Source: Circinella minor (Eukaryota; Mucoromycota; Mucoromycetes; Mucorales; Lichtheimiaceae). Taken from it: a stretch of 47,394 bases of DNA. Positions within the stretch are counted from its first letter, which is position 1, and each line of letters begins with the position of its first letter. This document shows, in pieces, positions 24,928 through 36,699 of the stretch. A program made the translations under genes and the position numbers. The stretch covers positions 1-47,394 of the forward strand of contig JAEPRB010000284.1 of the NCBI GenBank assembly GCA_016758965.1, written 5' to 3'. The notes below the pieces were generated by a model. The model worked only from the letters and a program-made list of their open reading frames with translations. It was not told where the DNA came from and ran no database searches.

Positions 24928-26388
24928 ATGTCTAGTCAGCAACCTATTCGAGTATTGACAGGTAAAAAAAAAATATGAATTTTTTGTTTAGAGAAAATGC
25001 TAGACCGACAAAGCCTTTTTTTTTTCACTTCTAGTTGGTACTGGTGCAGTTGGTGCTATTTATTCTTGGCGTTTAGCACAGACTTGTGAAGTAACCACTG
25101 TTTGTAGATCTAACTACGATGCAGTCAAACAACACGGTTTTGATATCGAATCTCCAAAGTTTGGCAATGGGATCTTTAAACCTCACCATGGTAAAAAATA
25201 TTCTCAATTGCTCTTAAGAAATAAAACCATATTTTAACTTGTCTAAAATTACAATAATAGTGGTTCGTAATGTAAGCGAAGCCAAAGAATTTGGACCATT
25301 CGATTACATTGTTGTCACTCTTAAAGCTCTTCCCGACATGTATGATACTGCTGATATTATTTCACCTGCTGTTGCTGAAGGAAAAAGCACCATTGTATTG
25401 ATTCAAAACGGTTTTGGTAAACTAACTTTTGTTTTTTTGGCATATATGCCACTACACCAAATAAGTCTAACCTTTTTTAATTGTATTTTAATTAATAACA
25501 GGAATCGAACTACCTATTATTAAGCGATTCCCAAAGAATCCATTAATCTCTATCGTTGCGTATATTGGTAAGTTGTATATATAATCAATAGGATAACAAA
25601 AAAAAAAATCACTACCTTTTTTTTTGGTTGCTGACAAATTGTAATTATTTCAGGCACCAGTCAGGTGGCCGCAGGAAAAATCAAAATGAAAGCTATTGAA
25701 AGACTTCAAGTCGGAACTCATCCTGCATCGGTGGATTCTACAGCGCAGTGCGATAAGTTCAAGGAATTATTAACAAAGGGTGATGTTTTAGTTGAACCTG
25801 TGGATAATATTGAACAAGTTCGATTTGAAAAATTATTTTGGTAAATTATCATAATCATGAAAATATGAAGGGTTATCCTGGTTCAATTAATTAAAACTAT
25901 CTGATTTATTTGTTTAATATAGGAATGGTTCATTTTCACCAGTGTGCGCGATTCTTGGCCTTAACACAACTCAAGTCATTGAAAATGAAATGGCAGTAGA
26001 TCTTGTAAGACGTTTAATGAGAGAAATTATGACCGCTGCTCAAAAGGCACTTGGTATTGAATATGAAATAGAAGCTCAAAGTGAAGCATTGATCGAAGGC
26101 ACTGTTCAAGGTGCTCCTAACTATAAACCATCCATGTAAGTTGTTCCATCCGTCTTCTCTTGCATCGAATTTTTTTTTTGCAACAAGTTATCGTTCGATT
26201 ACTAAAAGCATTATTATATTTTAAGGCAATTGGATTTAGAGCGAAAGCAACCAATGGAGGTTGAAGTGATTCTAGGTACTGCATTAAAGAGTGCTAAAGA
26301 GAATGGCTTGGATGTTCCTACGTTACAAGCAATGCATGATTTATGTAAATCCATGAACATTCATCACTTGAAAAAATCACAGCTTTAA
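24928..26388 (+). CDS. Ketopantoate reductase-like (ApbA/PanE family) dehydrogenase
   Basis: Seven exons (24928-24961, 25035-25190, 25261-25416, 25502-25567, 25654-25840, 25923-26135, 26226-26388) encode about 324 aa. The N-terminal Rossmann fold shows VGTGAVGAIYSWRLA (Gly-x-Gly-x-x-Gly at 13-18). Next come DYIVVTLKA and VLIQNGFGIE, typical of the NADP-binding domain of 2-dehydropantoate 2-reductases. The C-terminal domain has KLFWNGSFSPVCAI and RLMREIMTAAQKALG, again as in the family. The true substrate may differ from ketopantoate, since fungi have several paralogues. The protein ends SQL, a possible variant peroxisomal signal; location is inference. All phases close. Confidence 0.87.
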
Positions 26389-26977
26389 ACGTTTTCATCT
26401 TGTATTGTATTCTATATGAAATGTATTTCGTGTGTGTATATCTGGTTATTGAAAATAAATAAACTTAAAATTTGAATCTGTAACTTGAATCGGACTATTT
26501 ATCTTAGGTTAACCAATATGAAAAATAAAAATGAAATAAAAACAAGTGGGAAAAGTTTAACCTGGTCTGTACACATTAATCCATCGTAAAGTCGGCATAA
26601 CATCAAACCTTTTCTTGTCAAATATAGTTCCTAAAGAGATGTTACAAAAATACTGCATAATATGATGACGAAAAATCACTACCATAATTGCGCAATACAA
26701 GCAACTCATCTAATTATTCTTAAATCTGCACAATAAAACCATTTATCTTGTTTTTCTCTTTGATATCAAGATATTATAAAATAAAACTTTCTGTGAAGAA
26801 ATTTAACTCGGTAATTTGACTCCAAGATTGCGCCATTAGAAACAAAATTCTCGTGTGACATGTTGTCATCAGTTCATACAAATTCACATAAAAAGCAAAT
26901 GGCCGTCTGCAATCCATTTATACATCATTCTTTTTATCGTTGTTAATAAAATATAGCAAAAATATAATAAAATAATC
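26389..26977. other. Intergenic between dehydrogenase and sulfatase genes
   Basis: AT-rich spacer holding the dehydrogenase 3' flank (aataaataaac near 26,454) and the sulfatase promoter. No gene was seen. Confidence 0.5.
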
Positions 26978-29865
26978 ATGATATTAACAAGAGCCCTGTT
27001 AGCTTTTTTTGCAACTGCTGTTACAGTAACTGCTGTTGTTGTACCATCGGTGGAAAAACCAAATATTTTATTCATTTTCACTGATGATCAAGATGCTCGA
27101 ATAGATTCACTCTCTTATATGCCAAATGTAAAGAAGCACCTTATCGATCAAGGTACGGTTTACCGAAATCATTATGCTACAGTAGCCGTCTGCTGTCCAA
27201 GTAGAGTAAGCCTTTTACGTGGTCAATATGCACATAATACCAAGTAATTATTAATCGAGTTTATTCAATTTGTGAGAAAGAATGGGAATGAGAATATATA
27301 AAGAATGTAAAAATTTTACCAACTTACTAACACACATAAACGGGGATTTTTATTTGTGATCATGATTTAGCATCACGGATGTTAGCCCACCTCATGGAGG
27401 CTATGAAAAATTCAATCGACTTGGATTGGGTGAGAATTATTTGCCATTATGGTTAAAGAAGGCCGGTTACTCGAATTATTATATTGGTAAATTAATGAAT
27501 GAATATACGGTTAGTAACTACAATAATCCGAAACCGGCCGGGTAAGTAATCTATGATGACCTGCACGTACATTTTGTTGGGTAAATGATATGTATCTAAT
27601 TGATTTTTTTTTGGTCACATGGCAAATAGCTTTGATTATCAAGGTGAGCAAAAATATTTTGATCTGAAAAATAATATATAGAAGGAGTGACTTATTTTTA
27701 TTAATAAATCGACAAAATACTATATATAGATCAACTGGTGGATCCATTTACTTATACCTATAACACTGCTGTTTTCTCACGAAATGGAGATCCACCTGTG
27801 TATTATCATAACACATATCAAACCGATGTTATCCATACCAAAACATTAGCTGCATTAAAAGCACAACGTGATAAGAGTGATCCATTCTTCTTATGGGGTA
27901 TATATAAAAAAAATTATTTAATAAGCAGTATGCAGCAAAATCAGGTGTCATATTCTAAGAACACTTTTAAAATAATAATAGTTGCTCCGATGGCTCCTCA
28001 TGGTCAATTTAAATTATCTGAAAAAGGTCATGAAGACATTTTCAGTGAACCACCAATTTCTGCCGCTCGACATGCTCATTTATTTAAAGATGTTAAAAGT
28101 ACTTATGTCACTTTTTAATAAATTTTTTCACGAACGCAATGTAAAATTATATTTATAACATGGATCACAATTATATAGTTCCACGTCGACCTAATTTTAA
28201 TCCTGCTAATCAAACCAAGACTGCTTCATATTGGAAACTACTGGATCAGCTGACTGAAGCTGAAGTCGATGAACTTGATGAAACGTACCGTAGTCGATTG
28301 CGCGCGCTTCAGGCAGTTGATGAAATGGTCGGCTCACTTTTTGAAGAACTTGAAGCTCAAGGCAAACTTGATAACACATATATTATTTATAGCGCAGATA
28401 ATGGGTAAATTAATTACATTTAGATATAACAATTTATTTTCGCCATGCTTATTTTTTTTATTATGTGTATGCTTTTATATGTTATATTAGATATCATTTA
28501 GGCCATCACAGGGCTTATGCTGGTAAAACAACTAACATTGAAGAAGATATCAAGTAAGAAGTAGAACAAAGTTAACCATCTTTATAGTTTTTTTTTTTTT
28601 AACCCAAATTTTCATAATATTTGCTCTTTTTACTCTAGTGTTCCTCTTATTGTTCGTGGCCCTGGTGTTGTAAAAGGGCATATTAGTGATGTTGTGAGCG
28701 CACATCACGATTTGGCACCTACACTTCTTGCATTGGCAAAGGGTGATGAATTTGTTCCTGATTTTGTTGATGGAGGAGTAATTCCTTGGACCGAAGGGTT
28801 AAAAAGGCACCCTAAACCCGCATCTGTAGAAACATTTGCAGTTGAATTTTGGTGGGAACAGCTTTTTAATGAGTAAGTAATATGTACTATTACTTTACCT
28901 TTGTGAAAATGTCCTCATTTTCCCCCCTTTAGTCAAACTAACTTATTATAAAAAACAGATACAAGTCTCGTTTGAGCGGTCCTACGGGTACTAATACCTA
29001 TAAAACACTTCGTGTCATTTCTGAAAAACATAATTGTAAGTAACTCATACATTATATTATTTTGCATATTTAATGTACTCTATCCTAATAATTATAATGC
29101 ATAATATACAAATGTATAGTAAAATATGCTGTCTGGTGTACTGGTGAACATGAATTATTTGATTTGAAAAAAGACCCTTATGAATTACAAAATATTTACA
29201 ATTCTGAAGAAGTTAAAATTCAACTCCTTGACCGACTGGATGCGGTGTTAAGTGTCTTACAAACATGTAGTGGCGCATCATGTCGTAATCCATGGCACGT
29301 CATTCATCCTGATAATGAAAACATACGTACACTCTCAGATGCTCTTGATAAAAAGGTAATTATAAAAATTATATGTTTTATACTTTCTTTAGCTTGCCTT
29401 TGGTAATCAAAAATTAATAATATAACTTAGTATGATGTATTATACCGAAGATTCCGAAAAATATCATTTAAAGAATGTCTCGCTTACTTTTCTGCTACAA
29501 ATGAAGAGCCAAATGATCTTTTGCTGACAGAAAGTTTAGAACAAAACCAACAATTATTTACTGTACCTCCAAATTATCCTCATTTTGCACAACAGAAGCA
29601 AGCTTCTCTTGTTCAACAGAGATCCGAATCGTGTCCACATCAACTGATTACTGAAGAAAAAGAAAATACACAACCTATTCGCGTCAGTAGAGCCGATGCT
29701 CTTCGTCTATTCAGCTTGGTTCCTCAAGGAGTTGAATCTGATATTGGTCATTCTGTGCCTACCGAAAAAGAACTGGATGAACGTGCTAGACCAGTTCCAC
29801 AAGAATTGGTTGATGCTCATGTTGATTGGGTTAATCATGGTTTTTATAGCAAGTTTGGAAATTAA
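26978..29865 (+). CDS. Secreted type I sulfatase (arylsulfatase-like)
   Basis: Eleven exons (26978-27243, 27371-27541, 27630-27643, 27730-27897, 27982-28098, 28179-28404, 28491-28553, 28639-28872, 28959-29035, 29120-29355, 29431-29865) encode about 668 aa. A hydrophobic signal peptide (MILTRALLAFFATAVTVTAV) leads in. NILFIFTDDQDAR gives the metal-binding Asp pair at about 36-37. The formylglycine motif C-x-P-S-R is at 72-76 (CCPSR), followed by LLRGQYAHNT, as in fungal arylsulfatases and glucosamine-6-sulfatase relatives. YIIYSADNGYHLGHHRAY supplies the second metal site. A C-terminal region of about 150 residues after the DLKKDPYELQN motif is Gln/Glu-rich and looks like an extension. It would hydrolyse sulfate esters outside the cell or in the secretory pathway. 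Exon 3 is only 14 nt. Confidence 0.88.
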
Positions 29866-32027
29866 ATAACGTTTTGTAGTTATCCCTTTAGGTATATTAG
29901 TAGTACTTATTAAAACTAGTTGCAATAAAAATTCGTAATAAAGCAAGTACAAAAATGTATATTTTTTAACTAATCAAGTGGTATGAAGTGTATTTTTGGA
30001 CATTTAGTTTCTTATATACAAAAACGTCGTCTGAGTAGAGGTATTTTTTATGCATCTCTCATAAGTTTCATGCATTGGTGAGCGCTTTTTATCCTTTTGG
30101 TTACCTATGTTTTGTATGCATGTTGGTCTATGAATGTAATTTAATGATACCGCAATCTACACAATTAATTCTATCCACTATTATTCACATTACAATAAGC
30201 TCTGAAATTTATAATTATTTTTCAGAAGATGAATGGTTTGACTTGATAACTTTCTTCTTTATAAACTATAAAAAGATTGTTTGGCGAAAATAATTATCAT
30301 TTAAGATTCAGAGCATAGATCTTTTTATTATCTACGGTAACTCAACAGAACAAGGCGATGACAACCACTAGAAGATTTCTACTGTGTACCTTTTTTTTTC
30401 CACTGGCAATTATATTACTGTATTATATGGAAAGTAACTTTAGTTTCAATGGTACTTTAGTTTTAAATTATAAATACATTTATTTCTGCTATATACCATT
30501 TTCTTATTATCGTATATTATAATTACCATTAAGTAACATGTTGTTTCCGACTATTCTGCATAATGTGTGAATAACACATTATTTCTCTCGATGTTTCTGG
30601 AGCACATGGATGGCAAAAAAGAATAAAAGAACATAGAAAGATCGCTTCTGAAACAATTTGATGGAGTTTTCTCTGACCTTTTAATTTTCTATCTTACTAT
30701 ACACAAGTGTACTTGATGCGTAGAGATCGACAATTTCATCTTTTCAAAAGATATATTTTGCCATAGCTTTTAATGATAGATAGCAACAAATATCAATGTT
30801 GCTATGAGATCAATGCTGGAAATATTAAATGATAACAATAAACGTTTAGCTAGTTTTTCTAGTAACAACTCTTGCTTTTTATTACCCAATATCTGAGGAA
30901 ATCAGAGGTAACAAGCGGTTATGTAAAACCAAAACACTTGTATATACAAACTGAACAACTGCATATACTTCAATGTAAACTCTGATACTAAGATTACCGC
31001 AATGATGCAACTTTTGAATATCATTTTCCCAAGAAGTGTTTAAAAAATCAGTGGACTTACTACACAAAACAACGTTGATACATTTATAGAGCTACATAAT
31101 AGTTTTGAAATTACCGATATTTAGATCAATTGTTTAATTATCCTGCTACTACAATCGTCATACATTATAGCAACTAGTCTGTCCCCCACTATCGGCAATA
31201 CACGCATATGCGCAATTTTTAAATAGCCTAATGAATGTTGTTGAATATTACTATCATTAGTAGTCCATTGAATGATAATGCTTTCATTGTTATAAATAAA
31301 GAAAATCCTATTATTATGGGCATAGTGATAAAAATAAGCAGCAGACCATTTAGTGTGGGTGACTGAAAAATGGTGACAGATGTAAAATAATGCGACATTT
31401 TGACTTCTAAACACTGCGACTTCAGTTTTGAAACATGTGACATTAATTTTGCTGCTAAGTAACATTAATTTCCATTGGCTTACGACATTGATTTCTACTT
31501 AAATCATTTAAATGAAAGTGATAAGCCTTTTCCACAAAAAATTTGTAGTCTGCTTGACACCTTATAAGTATACATTTACAGATAATCACAATGTTGGTTT
31601 TATTGCCAAGATGGGAAGTAATTGTCAAACTTGGAAGTTTCTTTTCAAATATTTTTTATAAAGAATGATATACAGTATTCAGCGATGCATTTAATATTAA
31701 TACGCGCAAGTACGTATACTAAGTATTTTTAATGAGAGTGAATAGGAGCACTAATTGGCTATGTGTCTGAATTATATAACCAATTTTGTCGGTACATGAA
31801 CACTAAAAGCAAAAAAAAAGAGGAGACGATGGGAAGTTATATTAGATGGCTATAAATGGAGCACAAAAAGAAATAAAAGAAGACGGGAATAGAAACAAAA
31901 AATTCTTTTGATGAGGTGAAGGGTTGTACAAGTATGAGGTTATACAATGTATTATGGTGTAACACATAGCATTTAATAAAATGTTAATGTATTTACATAC
32001 AGCGTAGGAACTTAAATTTTGCCACAG
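29866..32027. other. 2.2-kb gene-poor region, transition to the transposon island
   Basis: There is no confident gene. One minus-strand open frame at 31,121-31,465 (114 codons, ending VGDRLVAIMYDDCSSRIIKQ) has a coding-like look. It has no recognised domain and no clear exon partners. It may be a gene relic. Confidence 0.35.
31121..31465 (-). pseudogene. Possible gene relic, unknown family
   Basis: This is an open frame of 114 codons from ATG at 31465 to the stop at 31121. The second half reads like a globular protein segment (SLGYLKIAHMRVLPIVGDRL). A further minus-strand frame (31,067-30,882) lies just downstream. No family was recognised, so this may be chance. Confidence 0.2.
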
Positions 32028-32155
32028 AAATGAAAATCAGCCATGGTTTTGAAAATGAGCCAAATGTCGAAAATGGGCCAAAATTTAGTCAGCTAATGAA
32101 AATGAGCTATACAGTTTTAATATTGAGCTGCGCCGAACCAATATGAGCTGCAAGA
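32028..32155. repeat. Cluster of degenerate AAAATGAGC-type repeats
   Basis: Six or seven variants of the core (n)aaatGAGCy occur at 11-24 bp spacing: aaaatcagcc, aaaatgagcc, aaaatgggcc, gtcagct, aaaatgagct, atattgagct, caatatgagct. The cluster sits just beyond the 3' end of the exonuclease pseudogene. Confidence 0.6.
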
Positions 32156-32218
32156 TAATATATAGAATTGAATATGATCGAAATGAATTATAATAACATG
32201 TATTTTTTATTAGATTTA

Positions 32219-34944
32219 TTAATATTTAAAGAAATAACTGTGTATAGCAAATATATTTTTATTTTTATAAAATCCTTTTTCACCTGCCAGACAATGGTCC
32301 CAAAACGTCAGGGGATGCTTGATCCAAGCTTGACAACCTGGGACTGATATTGTAGTAATTTGTACAACAACATCTTCTTCATCAGCCGTCATGCCATCAA
32401 ATACTCTATAAATTTATATGTGATATATTAATGCAAGCTTAATATAAATGCCGTTAGGCAGTAAGATCAGTCAGGTGCTTACAATTCTGGTTGTGTGGCA
32501 ATTATTCCTTCTGTAATAATCCTTGATGAATCTTCACTCAAAACGTTTACTTGTTTACCAACGGATGTGGACATAGGGATTTATTCAGGTAATAATGTAT
32601 TTGCAGCTTTGTTGTAGCATTTAAGACTGCAAAAGACATCTAATGCTGCGTAGTACACTTGTTTACTCAAATCACAATCCCATACACCTATTCTGATTTC
32701 TGGCTGGGGTAACTTGTGCTTGAGAACTGTTGAACAAATTTCTGCCAATGACGAACGTCTATCCTGAGTGAGCCCCTTTTCCCTGCAAGATCGATCTAGC
32801 TCTATTACACCTGGTTTTGTTGTTTGTGTTCTTGTTTCCATAGTTGTGATAGGTCTTGAATATATATTTACAATGCGAGAAATATCATTTCTGACATTAC
32901 GGTTGATTTTTTTTATACGTGGGTTGTCCAAAAATAGTCCAAGCGTTGGTATGAGATTCCTTGGTTTCTTACTCTCCATAGTTCCAATATATATACGTTT
33001 GACTCATACGCAATTTGAGAGATATCTACTTTTGATCTTGGTTGTAATTTGCATTTGTTTGCTGTTGTGTTGTTACCACGGTCTATTCTGCATCAAAACC
33101 TGTCAACACGTAGGTTTCGGATGACAACTGTTGAGCGATATCGTTATTAATGGAAGCAATAGCACTATTGATCATTTGGATTGTTGAACAAATCGTAATG
33201 TTGACAGAGTTGGGTAGCAAAAGGGTTGGCAAGTGATTGTTATTATCAGTTTGAATTGGATAAACGTCCTTTTTAAGAGATGAAAAGCATACAGTCATGA
33301 TTTTCTTGTCTTGATTAACCTTGTCGGTAAATAGGACCTGTGGCATTTCATGTCCAAAATTTTTTGTAATTACTTCACCAGGGTGTGTATCGGTTCGGTA
33401 ATATGATATAACGAGGATGATTGAACAAGTGTTTGAAAACGAATTTCTTCGTATTCATTAAACATAGTAATCATTACTTCGAAGATTTTTACACCCTGTA
33501 ATAGCGCAGACTAATCATTCTACGCTTACAATCGGTTTCGATTAGTCAGTTTGAGGAAGCGTAAATATAGGTGGTAAAAAGGTAGAAACCGTAATATATG
33601 AAATAAAAATGATACGGGTTCCTGGATGTCAGAAAACCCTTTATTTATATACGACTGGAAATATCAGGAGTAATAATTATACAAGTAATAATTATACGTT
33701 TATACTAATATTAATGATCTACATTTCTATCTAAAACATCTATTTCTAATATTTCTATATCCAACCCACGCACTCACCCATGTTATCGCTATTCTTAGTA
33801 ATCCGCGGATAGACATGTTGATCAGCAATCGTGTGGGTTGTACATGGTCAAAATAATCCACACCGTTACACACCCTTGACACCTAGAATGCGTTTCAAAA
33901 GCTGCATACGTATATACAAGTGAAAAAAGCATTGGGTAGTGGTTGTTAATTAAAATTACTTGACGATATAGATAATAATATTGTATTCTTGTCTGAATTT
34001 ATATTACCTTGTACGTATGATCAATCTTAATTATAGTTGCTGGTAAACTACTAGTGTGCTGTTCACGGCCATCTCGGTAGGTCATTACATAGCAATGGAC
34101 ATCATCGCAAGATAGTCTTCTGATACAACAAAACCGCCATATCCAGTACGATTTTCAAATGATGAGAATGAAGGTGTTTTGGTGATTTTTATTTTTCTAA
34201 AAAATGAGTCAAGAGTAAATTTGTTTGGTGATGATGATTATGAATGATTACTTTTTTTTATAGTCGCGCTTTTATTATTTCGAGATTAATTACTGATTTC
34301 GATTGTTGATTCTTTTGCAGCTGATACGTAGATATTGGAATTCAAGCCTAGCATGGCGACGTCTATGATGGATCCACAACATTTTCGTGAATGGACCAGG
34401 TCCCGCTCCAAAACAATTCCGCATAAAAAGTAAGAGAGAATGTGATATACCGCTACGGTATGATAGCACTGCAGGAATTCTTCAACAAGCGATTTTGGTA
34501 GAATTTTCATTATTTCTCGATCATAGTCATTATATATTTTTTTGCAACTGTTGCATTTATAACGCAGTGGCATAATATAAAAGTAGTTTTCGATATCCAA
34601 GACTCCATGCGCTTTTGATGAACTTGGCCATCCATCTCTTATTAAGTTTTCCATTGCAACCCTTTTGTAGGCAAGGGAATTTCACCAACGTATCAATCAT
34701 CCATACAAATATACGTGGAAGGTACAATTTCTCTAGTTGACACAGGTTTTTCCAAAGTGAAAAAAATGGAGTCGGTGGTGTAATCCAAAATGTGTTATTG
34801 CTATAACACTTTGGTATTTTCGGGTCGTGGTTTGATTGCTTTACTTATTCCGATAGCTTTATTTGGATTTCTCGAAAATATTGATCAAATGCACTTAATA
34901 TTATCTTCAGTGTCAAGTGTTTCAATTAATAAATCGAAATCCAT
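32219..34944 (-). pseudogene. Decayed composite gene: zinc domain, DDE-transposase-like segment, 3'-5' exonuclease
   Basis: Read on the minus strand, a zinc-ribbon-like domain comes first (PPTPFFSLWKN, PCLQKGCNGKL, GVLDIENYFYIMPLRYKC, CNSCKKIYNDYD), resembling the domain I know as DUF6729. Next is a segment with IIKIDHTYKLLKRILGVKG and VLFTDKVNQDKK, like the first two Asp motifs of a DDE transposase. Then comes an RNase D/WRN-type exonuclease (TGFDAE, ISQIAYESNVYIL, FLDNPRIKKINRNV, SLAEICSTVL, VYYAALDVFCSL). A C-terminal tail follows after an intron (LVFDGMTADEEDVVV). It is dead: a stop replaces the expected Trp after GFDAE near 33,083. Frameshifts lie near 34,640, 34,470, 33,390 and 32,980. 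A solo LTR splits an exon at 33,497-33,870. The domain names come from family memory. Confidence 0.75.
33497..33870. mobile_element. Solo LTR of an LTR retrotransposon with 5-bp target duplication
   Basis: The 374-bp element begins TGTAATAGCG and ends CACCGTTACA, giving TG..CA termini with short inverted ends (TGTAA/TTACA). It is flanked on both sides by CACCC (33492-33496 and 33871-33875). No second LTR or internal retroelement region is present, so it is a solo LTR. The open frames on either side of it join in phase if the LTR and one CACCC are removed. This shows insertion into an exon of the exonuclease-type gene. Confidence 0.85.
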
Positions 34945-36330
34945 TAGCTATAACATAAAACATACGTAGTATAAAAAATAAGGTTTTATTATTATTTCAT
35001 ATAAAAATTATTCAACAATAATAGAATAATAATATAAATTATGTATCTCATTCACGATAAAACTAATCAATAACAAAAGCGTATACAATAATCGATAATA
35101 TAAAAAAAAATAAAGGGAAGAAAAGTTGCACTCCTCTCATATGAGAAATAGATATCTTTATTTTAATGCCAAGAGATTATTTGTAGTATAAGAAAAAAAC
35201 ATTATTTCGTTGTGAACAAACATATCACAACACATTCAAACAAGCGATTCTTACTTACAAACTGAAAAGATGTTTGGTGCAGATATTTCTCTTAGCAACT
35301 ACAATTATACGTGATGTGCACGGATGATGATCATCCTCGGAATTATCCGAAAAAGGAAATCCAAATGTAAACTCAACACTTTAACTTTTATTTTATTTGT
35401 TAGGTTTGCCGTACACACTATAGCAGAGCCGAATTTGTTGACGTCATTATTCGTTGCGATCGGTCTTACAACGCTAAAAACTCTCATCGGCCAAGTAAAA
35501 AGGAGGGATAAAAACATAAAGCTGCATCATCGACTTACTTTTTTCTTTCGTGGTAGAGAGACCATCAACTTTTGGTTATGAAATCTTCCGCATTGGTATT
35601 GTCCGTGTTATAAAATCAACCAAGCAAATACTTGTTTTTTCTAATATATTATTTTATTTTTCAATTTAGCATCTATTGCTACTAGTCATACCATGTCGAT
35701 GGCCTATATTGGTGTGAATATTACTGTTGCAATTCCTTATTTTCGTTCTTCGGTAGTGTCAGTAGATCAGTAAGCCCCTCCTCCTTATGGAGCCTGGGGA
35801 GTTCCTTGGCTGTCCGTCTGGCTACTAGAGAAACTCTGAGTCGTAATGCCCATGGTAGTGTCAGTAGATCAGCAAGACCCTCCCTCCTTTTGGAGCCTGG
35901 GGAGTTCCTTGGCTGTCCTTCCGACTTCTTTTGGGTATGGAAACCTTTCATAATCAATGTCGTGCACCCGCTACTCGTCTGGTAGGCTGTTTTACGAAAA
36001 GGTGATGTGTTTATTAAAACGTTATATAAGCTAATCAGGGAACAAAAAAGAAGTCTCACAAAATATTTTTATATGAAATATATAGAATGGATGGTGGCAA
36101 GGATATTAGGAAGTAATCAACATTTGGCGGAGAAAGTTTATTACCATGCTACATCAAGAGCGAAAATTTTATTCTATTCAAGGTGGATATTCTCTTCACG
36201 TTTTAAGCACAAGGAAAACTGTTGTTCAAATTAGTAATTGGACTAACTTTTCTTGATATGAATTTATATTAATTTCTAAAAATCCAGTTACCATGGTGAC
36301 ATCCATAGTGTTGTATTATAACAATAATAG
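34945..36330. other. 1.4-kb region without a recognised gene
   Basis: It contains a tandem repeat (35,752-35,920) and a few short open frames (about 35,324-35,581 plus and 36,007-36,234 plus) with no recognisable motif. The last reads coding-like (HLAEKVYYHATSRAK) but has no known relative that I can name. Confidence 0.4.
35752..35920. repeat. Two-copy tandem repeat, period about 102 bp
   Basis: The block ggtagtgtcagtagatcag through ggagttccttggctgtcc occurs at 35,752-35,816 and again at 35,854-35,917, about 90% identical. An unrelated spacer of about 37 bp separates the copies. G+C is higher than in the flanks. Confidence 0.8.
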
Positions 36331-36411
36331 GATTATATATATATTATATAGAGATATTATTAATATTTTTAATTTCATTTTTTATTTATAAAAACATAGA
36401 TATAAAATATA

Positions 36412-36699
36412 TTAATCTAATTTGATTTTCTTTATCTTTCTTTCAATAATATTACTATTGATATTTTTTCTTTTATTATTATCATTTTTATTTGTGCTTT
36501 TATTATATGTTTTAAATTTATATATCAATTTTTGATTTGATAATATACTCTCTTTTTTTCTATAAATATAAAAATTATTATCTTCTTTTATGATTTTATA
36601 TTCATATATATTATTCTTTTTCATATTCTTTATTATACAGCTTCTTTTTATATTTTGCATTAATTTTTCATCTATTTCATCAAGGTATAACACATTCAT
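36412..36699 (-). CDS. Small Lys/Asn-rich protein beside the Merlin-like transposase
   Basis: A 95-codon frame starts with MNVLYLDEIDEKLMQNIKRS and ends NIIERKIKKIKLD. It is highly basic, with many Asn and Ile residues. It lies about 200 bp downstream of the transposase stop on the same strand and shares the same base composition, so it may belong to the same element. No domain was recognised. In DNA this AT-rich, an open frame of this length is not proof of a gene, because stop codons are AT-rich; its survival is therefore mildly informative. Confidence 0.4.
   Translation of the reverse strand: MNVLYLDEIDEKLMQNIKRSCIIKNMKKNNIYEYKIIKEDNNFYIYRKKESILSNQKLIYKFKTYNKSTNKNDNNKRKNINSNIIERKIKKIKLD

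Noticed and set aside
35324..35581. Overlapping 85- and 70-codon frames on opposite strands
   Set aside because: Neither shows a recognisable motif; mutual overlap suggests chance.
36007..36234. 75-codon plus frame (MKYIEWMVARILGSNQHLAEK)
   Set aside because: It reads coding-like, but no family, promoter or exon partner was identified; too weak to list as a gene.
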